Positions 8,537-15,420 of a stretch of 61,829 nt of DNA are shown piece by piece. The notes beneath the pieces were generated by a model. The model ran no database searches. It was not told where the DNA came from and saw nothing but the letters and a program-made list of their open reading frames with translations. The number at the start of each line of letters is the position of its first letter. The first letter of the stretch is position 1. Location of the stretch: assembly GCA_026400755.1 (NCBI GenBank), contig JAPLOM010000022.1:1-61829 (forward strand), read 5' to 3'. This stretch comes from Alphaproteobacteria bacterium (GTDB lineage: Bacteria; Pseudomonadota; Alphaproteobacteria; CADEGL01). The position numbers and the translations under genes are program-made.

Positions 8537-9609
8537 GCGGTGCGCACCGCTTCGGCAATGGCCTTGCCGGCTTCAACCGTCGAGGCTTGGCCGCCGAGAT
8601 CCCGCGTGACCGGTCCATCCGCCAGGGCCTGCTCGATCGCGCGCTCCACCGCCTGGGCTGCGTCGGGGTGGCCCAGATGCTCCAGCATCATGGCGCCGGA
8701 CCAGATCTGGCCGATGGGATTGGCGATTCCCTTGCCCGCGATGTCGGGCGCCGAGCCGTGAACGGGCTCGAACATGGACGGCGTCGTGCCGTCGGGGTTG
8801 ATGTTGCCGGACGGCGCGATGCCGATGCCGCCGACCACCGCCGGCCCCAGGTCGGACAGGATGTCGCCGAACAGGTTGGAGCCCACCACCACGTCGAACC
8901 AGTCCGGATGTTGCACGAAATGCGCGGTCAGGATGTCGATGTGATACTGGCTGGTCTTGATGCCCGGATAATCCTTGGCCATCAGCGCGAAACGCTCGTC
9001 CCAATACGGCATCGTGTGGATGATGCCGTTGGACTTGGTGGCCGAGGTGACGTGCTTCTTCGTCCGCTTGGCCGCCAACTCGAAGGCATAACGCAAGATG
9101 CGATCGACGCCCTTGCGGGTGAAGATCGATTCCTGGACGACCATCTCCTCGTCCGTGCCGGCATAGAGGCGGCCGCCGATCTCGGAATACTCACCCTCGA
9201 CATTCTCGCGTACGACAATGAAATCGATGTCGCCCGGTTTGCGGTCGGCCAGGGGCGATTTCACGCCCTTGAACAGGCGCACAGGCCGCAGGTTGACGTA
9301 TTGGCGCATGGCGCGGCGGATGGGGATCAGGAGACCCCACAACGAGACATGGTCGGGCACGCCCGGCAGGCCGACGGCGCCCAGGAAGATGCCGTCGAAT
9401 TCGCGCAGTTGGTCCAACCCGTCGGCCGGCATCATGCGGCCGTGCTTCTTGAAATAGGCGCAGCTCCAATCGAGCGTCTGCCATTCGAATTCAACACCGA
9501 AGCGCGCACCCGCGGTCTCCAACACGCGCACGCCCTCGGGCACGACCTCCTGCCCGATGCCGTCGCCGGGGATGAGCGCGATGCGGTGCTTCTTCGCCGC
9601 CTTGGCCAT
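8533..9609 (-). CDS. Tartrate / D-malate dehydrogenase (isocitrate-isopropylmalate dehydrogenase family)
   Basis: NAD-dependent beta-decarboxylating dehydrogenase of 358 residues. The family oxidises 2-hydroxyacids such as tartrate, D-malate, isopropylmalate or isocitrate. N-terminal IALIPGDGIGQEV (about 9-21), the substrate segment RPVRLFKGV (about 108-116), VRENVEGEYSEIGGR (about 134-148), the metal-binding NLFGDILSDLG (about 245-255) and EPVHGSAPDIAGKGIANP (about 280-297) are all present. The SPLADRKPGDIDFIVVREN context fits the TtuC/DmlA subgroup rather than LeuB, and no leuCD is adjacent. It precedes the DUF429-HIT gene with a 4-base overlap and follows the SDR gene by 41 bases, suggesting one transcript. 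Confidence 0.85.
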   Translation of the reverse strand: MAKAAKKHRIALIPGDGIGQEVVPEGVRVLETAGARFGVEFEWQTLDWSCAYFKKHGRMMPADGLDQLREFDGIFLGAVGLPGVPDHVSLWGLLIPIRRAMRQYVNLRPVRLFKGVKSPLADRKPGDIDFIVVRENVEGEYSEIGGRLYAGTDEEMVVQESIFTRKGVDRILRYAFELAAKRTKKHVTSATKSNGIIHTMPYWDERFALMAKDYPGIKTSQYHIDILTAHFVQHPDWFDVVVGSNLFGDILSDLGPAVVGGIGIAPSGNINPDGTTPSMFEPVHGSAPDIAGKGIANPIGQIWSGAMMLEHLGHPDAAQAVERAIEQALADGPVTRDLGGQASTVEAGKAIAEAVRTA

Positions 9610-9655
9610 GGATTCGTCTCGCTGGATTTGAGGGGAGAGGGCCGGAAGCCGGCGC

Positions 9656-10414
9656 TCAGTTCATCGCCATGCCGCCGTTCACGCGCAGTGTGTGGCCGGT
9701 GATGTAGGACGCCTCGTCCGAGGCCAGAAAGACCATGGCGGCCGCGATGTCGTCCGGCGTGCCGTAGCGCCCAAGCGGAATCATCTGAAGCGCCTTTTTA
9801 AGCCCCTTCTGGTCCAAGGTCGCGAACATCTCGGTCGCGATATAGCCGGGCGAAACGGCGTTGACGGTGACGCCATAGGGCGCCGCCTCGACCGCCACCG
9901 CGCGCATCATGGCCATGACCGCCGCCTTGGCCGCCGTGCAGGCCGACATCATGTTGTTGCCGCCGAAATCATAGCGGTCGGCGATGATCGAACTGGCCGA
10001 GATCACCCGCCCCTTCTTCCGCTTCATCATGTGGGGCAAGGCCGCGCGGGTGACATAGAAGAACGGGTCCAGGTTGCTGTGAATCGCGCGCTTCCAGTCG
10101 TCGTCGGTCGAATCGACGAAGGCGCGCTCGATGATGATACCGGCGTTGTTGATCAGGATGTCGACATGCTTGAAGGCCTTGAGCGTGGCCGAGACCAGCT
10201 TCTTGCCGCCCGCCGCCGTGCCCACGTCGGCCTGCACCACCACGGCCTTGCGGCCGAGCGCCTCGATCTCCTTGGCCACGGCCTTCGCCTTGGGCAGCGT
10301 GTTGCGGCAATTGACCACGATATGTGCGCCTTCGCGCGCGAAGCGGAGCGCGATCTCGCGACCGATGCCGCGCGAGCTGCCCGTGACGATGGCGACCTTG
10401 TCCTTGAGCTTCAT
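9656..10414 (-). CDS. Short-chain dehydrogenase/reductase (FabG-like) with Tyr-to-Cys at the catalytic position
   Basis: Classical SDR of 252 residues. The cofactor motif TGSSRGIG is at about 11-18, NNAG at about 89-92, the catalytic Ser region is ISASS (about 141-145) and the C-terminus has ASYITGHTLRVNGGMAMN, typical of FabG-type reductases. The YxxxK catalytic pair should be in the next helix, but the sequence there is SACTAAKAA, so Cys replaces Tyr four residues before the Lys. The DNA reads TGC at that codon. The ATG at 10414 has GGGGAGATCGGAC upstream and gives the expected N-terminus; the frame extends further only as non-conserved sequence. It may form an operon with the dehydrogenase. 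Confidence 0.85.
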   Translation of the reverse strand: MKLKDKVAIVTGSSRGIGREIALRFAREGAHIVVNCRNTLPKAKAVAKEIEALGRKAVVVQADVGTAAGGKKLVSATLKAFKHVDILINNAGIIIERAFVDSTDDDWKRAIHSNLDPFFYVTRAALPHMMKRKKGRVISASSIIADRYDFGGNNMMSACTAAKAAVMAMMRAVAVEAAPYGVTVNAVSPGYIATEMFATLDQKGLKKALQMIPLGRYGTPDDIAAAMVFLASDEASYITGHTLRVNGGMAMN

Positions 10415-10479
10415 GTCCGATCTCCCCTGAGCGACGGGCATGTTAGCCCGGCGGCTTCCGGGGCGGCAATTCGCGATGG

Positions 10480-11766
10480 CTAGAGCGCGAACAGCACGGT
10501 GCAAGCGATGACTGACATGATGGCACCCGCCGCATCGCCGATCAGGCCGACGGCCAGGGCGTGGCGCATCCGCCGCACGCCGACCGCACCGAAATAGACC
10601 GCCAGGACATAGAAGGTCGTCTCGCTGGAACCCTGGATCGTGCTGACCAGATAGCCGAGATAGCTGTCCGGCCCAATGGACGGGTCCTGCATGAGCGACG
10701 CCAGGTAACCATAGGCACCCGACCCCGACAGAGAGCGCAGGATGGCCATCGACAACGCCTCGGGCGGCAAGCCGAAGGCCGTGGTGATGCGCCCCAGCGG
10801 CTTGATGAACAGATCCATGGCGCCGCTGGTGCGGAACATGCCGATCGCGACCAGGATGGCGACCAAATAGGGAATGATGCGCACCGCGACATCGAACGCG
10901 TCCTTGGCGCCCTCGACAAAGGCCTCGTAGACCGCCACGCCACGCGCCAGGCCGAACAGGACGAAGGCCGACGCCACCACGGGCACGATCCAGACCGTCA
11001 TGGCCTTGCCGAACACCAGCATGGCCGGCACCAGGGCCAACAGCACGGCCAGGGTCAGGATCGACGCCCAGACGGGCGCCGCCCGCGTGTCGCTGAGCGT
11101 GGCGTCGAAGGAAGACGCCGCGGGCTTCACCACCTGCGCAACGCCATCCGCCGCGCCGGGCGCGACCGGGAAGAGGCGCGCCAAGAGGATGGAAGCGGCG
11201 ATGGCGATGATGGTCGCGCAGACGGTGGCGAAGATCGTGGTCGCGACGATGCCGGCGGGATCGGCGGAGCCCGCCGCCGCGCGCAACGCGATCACCGTCG
11301 TCGGCAGGATGGTGATGCTGGACGTGTTGATGGCCAGGAACAGAACCATCGCGTCGGTCGCCGTGCCCTTACGCGGATTCAGTGTGTCCAGCTCCTGCAT
11401 GGCGCGGATGCCGAAGGGCGTCGCGGCGTTGCCGAGGCCCAGTAAATTGGCGGAAAGGTTGAGAATCATGGCCCCCATGGCGGGATGATCGGCGGGCACA
11501 CTGGGGAACAGGCGCACCATCAACGGACGCAGCAAGCGCGACAGAAGCCGCAGCGCCCCACCCGCCTCGATCACCTTCATCAGGCCGAGGAACAACGCCA
11601 TCACGCCGATCAATCCGATCGACAGCGTCACCGCGTCGCCCGCGGCGGAGATCATGCCGCTGGCCAGCGCCTCCATCGGCGCCTTGCCGTCTCCGTTCCA
11701 CAGAACTTGCCTTATCGCGGCGGTGCCGAACGCGATCAGGATGAGCGCGACGAAGATGATGTTCAT
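10480..11766 (-). CDS. Nucleoside-recognition (Gate) domain membrane protein, SpmA-SpmB fusion type
   Basis: Polytopic membrane protein of 428 residues with two 'nucleoside recognition' Gate domains, equivalent to Bacillus SpmA and SpmB in one chain, as is common in non-sporulating proteobacteria. The SpmA-like half has NLSANLLGLGNAATPFGIRAM (about 124-144). The SpmB-like half has the paired gate sequence near SMAILRSLSGSGAYGYL (about 332-348) and QGSSETTFYVLAVYFGAVGV. About ten hydrophobic segments are visible. The ATG at 11766 directly starts a transmembrane helix (MNIIFVALILIAFG). The function is unproven: a transporter or gated permease of unknown solute. It is read away from the AT-rich intergenic region. 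Confidence 0.8.
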   Translation of the reverse strand: MNIIFVALILIAFGTAAIRQVLWNGDGKAPMEALASGMISAAGDAVTLSIGLIGVMALFLGLMKVIEAGGALRLLSRLLRPLMVRLFPSVPADHPAMGAMILNLSANLLGLGNAATPFGIRAMQELDTLNPRKGTATDAMVLFLAINTSSITILPTTVIALRAAAGSADPAGIVATTIFATVCATIIAIAASILLARLFPVAPGAADGVAQVVKPAASSFDATLSDTRAAPVWASILTLAVLLALVPAMLVFGKAMTVWIVPVVASAFVLFGLARGVAVYEAFVEGAKDAFDVAVRIIPYLVAILVAIGMFRTSGAMDLFIKPLGRITTAFGLPPEALSMAILRSLSGSGAYGYLASLMQDPSIGPDSYLGYLVSTIQGSSETTFYVLAVYFGAVGVRRMRHALAVGLIGDAAGAIMSVIACTVLFAL

Positions 11767-11930
11767 CGCGCGATTCCTTTCGCGAGTGCGTTCATGCGTG
11801 CGCCGTGTTGCGCGTGAATCATCATCGCGCGACGCATCGTGTGCGTTCGCGCGACGCAATTTTCGGTTTCGCGTCGTGTGGGACGTTGGACACGCAGTTC
11901 AGAAAATTTTCGAAACATGCAACATTCATG

Positions 11931-11958
11931 TTGAAATTTATCTCATTTTAGTTAATTT
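11931..11958 (+). promoter_or_regulatory. Candidate sigma-70 promoter for the Lys-rich peptide gene
   Basis: In a strikingly AT-rich island (about 11895-11985) within GC-rich DNA, TTGAAA (11931-11936) and TAATTT (11953-11958) are separated by 16 bases. The placement, about 70 bases before the 25-codon ORF, fits a promoter with a short leader. This is a pattern match only. Confidence 0.35.
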
Positions 11959-12024
11959 TCACCTTAACCCCATATCTTGTTCGTCGGCACAGGGGCCGCC
12001 GACTAGACCTTGATGGAGCCTAAA

Positions 12025-12102
12025 ATGGCAGCCAAGAAAAAGGCTAAGAAGCCCGCGAAGAAGAAGACCGCGAAGAAGAAGACCGCGAAGAAGAAGATCT
12101 AA
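12025..12102 (+). CDS. Lysine-rich 25-residue peptide (histone H1-tail-like)
   Basis: Small gene encoding 25 residues, more than half of them lysine, built of repeated KKKTA units (MAAKKKAKKPA then two TAKKK repeats, ending in Ile). GGAG lies 6 bases before the ATG at 12025; an in-frame ATG 12 bases earlier is a poorer start. A promoter-like AT-rich region precedes it and a strong terminator follows within 14 bases, so it looks like a self-contained transcription unit. The composition resembles the C-terminal tails of bacterial histone H1-like proteins, which bind DNA non-specifically. That function is only an inference for a peptide this short. Confidence 0.6.
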   Translation: MAAKKKAKKPAKKKTAKKKTAKKKI

Positions 12103-12115
12103 CACTTAGTTCCTT

Positions 12116-12149
12116 GCATCGCCCGCCTTCTTCCGAAGGCGGGCGATGC
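12116..12149 (+). terminator. Rho-independent terminator after the Lys-rich peptide
   Basis: Perfect 14-bp stem (GCATCGCCCGCCTT / AAGGCGGGCGATGC) with a CTTCCG loop, followed by TTGTAAAT. It lies 13 bases after the small ORF's stop. Confidence 0.8.
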
Positions 12150-12358
12150 TTGTAAATAGAACCGAAGTTTGAGCGTCCTCCTCCGGTTCTCCTCTCTCCC
12201 GAGCAACATTCTTCGGCATCACAGCGGCTTCCGCGCTTGATGCTGTCCGCGCTTTCATCACGCGCCACATCGCGCGGATGTAGCGCGCTGTAAGCGTTCG
12301 GCGCTTAGGGATCAAATCTCCGCTCTATTTTCGCCCGCGCTGTTCGCCGCTATAGTCG

Positions 12359-12371
12359 TAAGGAAACCTTA
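12359..12371. promoter_or_regulatory. Candidate operator (autorepression) for the CI/LexA-like gene
   Basis: Perfect inverted repeat TAAGG-AAA-CCTTA, centred about 25 bases before the repressor's ATG, where bound repressor would block transcription or early elongation. Autoregulation is typical of XRE-S24 repressors. The match to this particular protein is inference from position. Confidence 0.35.
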
Positions 12372-12389
12372 ACTGTTGGGGCACTATTG

Positions 12390-13031
12390 ATGAGCATCGG
12401 TCGGCGTATCGCGCACGCTCGCAAGGAAGCCGCCCTTAGCCAACAGGCCGTGGCGGATCGCTTCGCCATCTCTCGCGCGGCGGTGGCGCAGTGGGAAAGC
12501 GGCGACACCCATCCCGGCATGACAAAACTGGAAGGCCTCGCGCAAGTGCTCGACGTACGACTGGAATGGCTTGCCACCGGCAAGGGCGCCAAGCAGGCGG
12601 GCGATACCGCTTCGTTTTCCGAGAACCTACGTACGGCGCCGCTGCTGTCATGGGAGGCATCGGCGGCTTGGCCGAACCGCGCGAATCCTCCGGGTGGTGC
12701 GCACCCACCTCTTATCACGCAGGCGGAGACCGGCGCCCGCGTCTTCGCCCTGGCTATCGAGGACGAAAGCATGTCGCCCGAGTTCACACCGGGCGACCAC
12801 GTGATCGTCGATCCGGACGTCATTCCTCAGGCTGGCGACTTCGTCGTGGCGCGTTCGGCCGAGGATGATGCGCCCGCCCTACGGCTTTATCGTGCGCTCG
12901 AACGCCACGATGGTGAAACCGTGGAGCTAGTGCCGCTCAATGCCGCATGGCCCACACGACGGATTGACCGGCGCCAACCGGGGCGCCTGGTCGGCACGAT
13001 GGTGGAACATCGGCGCTATCGCCGCTTCTGA
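12390..13031 (+). CDS. XRE-family repressor with S24/LexA-like C-terminal domain
   Basis: Phage-CI-like transcription repressor of 213 residues. An N-terminal helix-turn-helix (GRRIAHARKEAALSQQAVAD, then SRAAVAQWESGDTHP, about 4-45) is joined to an S24 domain with the nucleophile context EDESMSPEFTPGDHVIVD (about 124-141) and a closing ELVPLNAAWPTRRI. In cleavable members a Lys acts as general base just before the last strand. Here that stretch reads ALRLYRALERHDGE, with Arg and no Lys, so self-cleavage may be lost. The ATG at 12390 follows TTG and a GTTGGGG region. No phage genes accompany it, so it is probably a domesticated or stress regulator. Targets unknown. Confidence 0.8.
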   Translation: MSIGRRIAHARKEAALSQQAVADRFAISRAAVAQWESGDTHPGMTKLEGLAQVLDVRLEWLATGKGAKQAGDTASFSENLRTAPLLSWEASAAWPNRANPPGGAHPPLITQAETGARVFALAIEDESMSPEFTPGDHVIVDPDVIPQAGDFVVARSAEDDAPALRLYRALERHDGETVELVPLNAAWPTRRIDRRQPGRLVGTMVEHRRYRRF

Positions 13032-13033
13032 CC

Positions 13034-13600
13034 TCAGGCGCCGAACGCGCGCCACAGGGCGAGAACGCCCAGCACGGCGAAAAGCGCCGCGGCCACGAGA
13101 TGGATGGTCCTGACCGGCAAACGGTCGGCAAACTTCCGGCCCACCAGCACGGCCGGCACGTTGGCGATCATCATTCCGACGGTCGTGCCGAGCACCACCG
13201 CCACCACGTCTGGATACTGCGCGGCCAGCGCCACTGTGGCGAACTGGGTCTTGTCGCCGATCTCGGCCACGAAGAACGCCATGAGCGCCGCGAGGAATGG
13301 GCCGCGCCCGTTCGCGTCCACCGCATCGCCCGCGATGTCGGGGCGCAACAGCCACGCCGCCATGGCCAGGAAGCCCACGCCGAGCGCGGCATCCAGCCAA
13401 CGACCGGGGAACAGATCCATGATCGAGGCGCCGGCCAAGCCAGCCAGCGCGTGATTGACGAGGGTCGCGATCAAGATGCCCGCGAGCAACGGCCAGGGGC
13501 GCGTGGGATATCTGGCGGCCAGCATCAAAGCCAGAAGCTGGGTCCGGTCGCCGATCTCGGCGACCGCCACGCCAGCGGCGGAAATAAGGAATGCGTCCAC
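13034..13600 (-). CDS. TMEM165/GDT1 (UPF0016) family Mn2+ exporter
   Basis: Six-helix membrane protein of 188 residues with the two diagnostic E-x-G-D-[KR]-T motifs, EIGDRTQ (about 14-20) and EIGDKTQ (about 111-117), one in each inverted half. Family members (MneA in Vibrio, TMEM165 in animals) move Mn2+/Ca2+ out of the cytoplasm. The chosen GTG start at 13600 puts the first helix directly at the N-terminus; upstream in-frame codons fall in the riboswitch leader. The yybP-ykoY riboswitch just upstream, which senses Mn2+, strongly supports a manganese-efflux role. It converges with the repressor gene with 2 bases between stops. Confidence 0.88.
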   Translation of the reverse strand: MDAFLISAAGVAVAEIGDRTQLLALMLAARYPTRPWPLLAGILIATLVNHALAGLAGASIMDLFPGRWLDAALGVGFLAMAAWLLRPDIAGDAVDANGRGPFLAALMAFFVAEIGDKTQFATVALAAQYPDVVAVVLGTTVGMMIANVPAVLVGRKFADRLPVRTIHLVAAALFAVLGVLALWRAFGA

Positions 13601-13682
13601 GGTGGCAGGCCTTTTGGGTCGAGCGGCGGATGGACCACGGCATGGCCTCCCCTCCGCTCGACGTTCATCGCAGAGAGGCCAC

Positions 13683-13792
13683 GCCCATGGTCTCGCCAAG
13701 GCCCGAAGGCTCCCATGCGCCATGGCGGCCGGCGGCCGCCAAGTGTGTTGACGCATGGCCCGGTCGACGCCGGGCGACTACTCCCCAAAGAC
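13683..13792 (-). ncRNA. yybP-ykoY manganese riboswitch
   Basis: On the minus strand the leader holds the two conserved blocks of the yybP-ykoY aptamer in order: GGGGAGTAG (13778-13786) and, about 85 bases later, GGCGAGACC (13689-13697), with GC-rich variable arms between. These form the Mn2+-binding junction that raises expression at high Mn2+. It lies about 85 bases upstream of the UPF0016 exporter start, the best-known target family of this riboswitch. The rest of 13601-13682 would be the expression platform; it has GC-rich inverted segments but I cannot assign the switch helices. Confidence 0.85.
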
Positions 13793-13930
13793 GGGCGTTT
13801 GATAGCCCCCGCGCCCGCGCAACGCAAGCCCCGGCCGGACCTAATACCTATGCTAATGGGCAGGTCCGGTTGGTCCGGCTGCGCTCTACCTTATTGGTGT
13901 CCGGGGGGACCGCGTCAGGAGGAGACGGCG

Positions 13931-14026
13931 ATGAAACGCCATGCTTCCGACCCGAGCCGGGCCGCGGCCCTTTGGGCTTCCCTCTCCATCATGCTGCTGT
14001 CCTTGGCGTTCGCCGCGGCGATGTAG
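13931..14026 (+). CDS. 31-residue single-span membrane peptide
   Basis: Small ORF with an excellent AGGAGG ribosome binding site 7 bases before its ATG, and a strong terminator 9 bases after its stop. The peptide has a basic head (MKRHASDPSR) and one hydrophobic helix (ALWASLSIMLLSLAFAAAM), so it is probably inserted in the inner membrane with the N-terminus inside, or is a bare signal-anchor. No family is recognised. It is divergent from the Mn riboswitch-exporter unit, so a role in Mn handling is possible but unsupported beyond position. Confidence 0.55.
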   Translation: MKRHASDPSRAAALWASLSIMLLSLAFAAAM

Positions 14027-14035
14027 ATGCGCGAA

Positions 14036-14070
14036 CGCGAAACTCCGGCTTTTGGGCCGGAGTGTTCGCG
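14036..14070 (+). terminator. Rho-independent terminator after the 31-residue peptide
   Basis: CGCGAA-ACTCCGGC / GCCGGAGT-G-TTCGCG hairpin with a TTTTGG loop and one bulged G. It begins 9 bases past the peptide gene's stop. There is no long T-run after it. Confidence 0.6.
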
Positions 14071-14087
14071 TGTCCGCTTGGGAAGGG

Positions 14088-14133
14088 TGGTGGGCGCACC
14101 AGGACTCGAACCTGGGACCCGCTGATTAAGAGT
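14088..14133 (-). pseudogene. 3' half of a tRNA-Lys(CTT) gene (integration or recombination scar)
   Basis: On the minus strand this reads from the anticodon loop (ACTCTTAATCAG, anticodon CTT) through the variable region, the T-arm (CCAGGTTCGAGTCCTGG) and acceptor strand to an encoded CCA. No D-arm or 5' acceptor strand (a GGGCGC match) is found in the next 120 bases; the sequence there becomes AT-richer and unrelated. tRNA 3' halves are the usual attachment cores of tyrosine-integrase elements, so this is best read as an att-like remnant. Translated on the plus strand it gives the familiar spurious 'QDSNLGPAD' string. Confidence 0.75.
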
Positions 14134-14253
14134 AGAAGGGGCTATAATCTTCTGGTTTATTTCCGGGCATATCAAGCGTATGAGAACATCACGTAAATCT
14201 CGCGTAAAGATTGCGCGTAAAATTTCCGGGAGTTTTTCCGGAAATCCGGTACT

Positions 14254-15420
14254 TCAGAGACCGTCCATGATGGCGCGGCGGCCGATGCGGACGTCGCGGT
14301 GGACGCTCACACTGAGCACCAAGCCGAAGCTGAACATGAGCGACAACATGGCCGTGCCGCCATAGGACAGAAGCGGCAACGGCACGCCCACCACCGGCAC
14401 CACACCCATGACCATGGCCACGTTGATGAAGACGTATAGGAAGAACAGCGCCATCAGTCCGGCAGCCAACAGACGCCCGAACTGGCTGCGGCTCTTAAGC
14501 GAGACGCTGATGCCCTGCACCACGATCAACAGGTACAGCGCCACCAGGACAAGACCGCCGATCATGCCGAATTCCTCGGCATACATGGTGAAGATGAAAT
14601 CGGTTTGCTTCTCGGGCAGGAAGTTCAGATAGCTCTGCGTTCCCTCCATATAGCCCTTACCGAAGATGCCGCCCGACCCCAGGGCGATCTTGGACTGAAG
14701 GATGTGATAGCCCGAACCCAGCGGGTCGCGCTCGGGATCGAGGAACGTAAGGATGCGCCGGCGCTGGTAATCGTGCATGAACTCCCACGCCACGGGCGCC
14801 AGGGCGCCGACCGCGGCGACCGCGGCGCCGAAGACCCAGACGCGCAAACCGGCTAGAAACGCCATCGCCGCCGCCGCCATCATCAACATCAGGGCCGTGC
14901 CCAAATCGGGTTGGCGCATCACGAGGGCGACCGGGACCAGCACCATGCCGATGGGCGCCAGGAGGTTGACCGGCCGGTTCACGTCTTCCGTCCCCAGGCC
15001 GTGGAAATAGCGCGCCAGCGCCATCACCAGCGCCACCTTCATGACCTCGGACGGCTGAATCTGGAAGAAGCCGAAGGAAAGCCAGCGCTGCGCGCCCATG
15101 GCGCCCATGCCGACCACCTCGACCGCGGCCAAAAGAAGCAGGGCGAAGCCGTAAAGCACATAGGCCGCCTTGAACCAGAAGCGGATGTCGATCACGCCCA
15201 CGACCGTCATGAGGGTGAGACCGACGACGAAGCGAGTCATCTGGCGCACGGCCCACGGCTCGAGCGAACCACCGGCCGCCGAGTACAGGGTCACGAAGCC
15301 GATGCTCGCGACCGCGCAGAGCAGCAGAATGAGGACCCACCGGAAATGCCAGATCTTCTCCGGCCAGCTTAAGGACGCGCTGCCCAGGTCCCCCGAGCCC
15401 AGGAACGTCTCACGTTGCAT
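14254..15420 (-). CDS. rodA: Rod-shape SEDS peptidoglycan polymerase RodA
   Basis: SEDS-family integral membrane glycosyltransferase (388 residues, about ten transmembrane helices) that polymerises lipid II in the elongasome with its partner PBP2. Signature stretches are FFQIQPSEVMKVALV (about 132-146), RQPDLGTALM (about 180-189) and the C-terminal VVGVPLPLLSYGGTAML (about 351-367). The ATG at 15420 is preferred: it starts inside the last codons of mrdA (11-base overlap), giving translational coupling. It is the last gene of the mreBCD-mrdA-rodA operon. The downstream side ends at the tRNA-Lys scar. Confidence 0.96.
   Translation of the reverse strand: MQRETFLGSGDLGSASLSWPEKIWHFRWVLILLLCAVASIGFVTLYSAAGGSLEPWAVRQMTRFVVGLTLMTVVGVIDIRFWFKAAYVLYGFALLLLAAVEVVGMGAMGAQRWLSFGFFQIQPSEVMKVALVMALARYFHGLGTEDVNRPVNLLAPIGMVLVPVALVMRQPDLGTALMLMMAAAAMAFLAGLRVWVFGAAVAAVGALAPVAWEFMHDYQRRRILTFLDPERDPLGSGYHILQSKIALGSGGIFGKGYMEGTQSYLNFLPEKQTDFIFTMYAEEFGMIGGLVLVALYLLIVVQGISVSLKSRSQFGRLLAAGLMALFFLYVFINVAMVMGVVPVVGVPLPLLSYGGTAMLSLMFSFGLVLSVSVHRDVRIGRRAIMDGL

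Noticed and set aside
12106-12315. 70-codon minus-strand frame overlapping the terminator
   Set aside because: Covers the hairpin of the Lys-rich gene and shows no ribosome site or recognisable composition.
14088-14175. Complete tRNA-Lys gene
   Set aside because: Only the 3' half is present; the 5' acceptor strand and D-arm are not found upstream.
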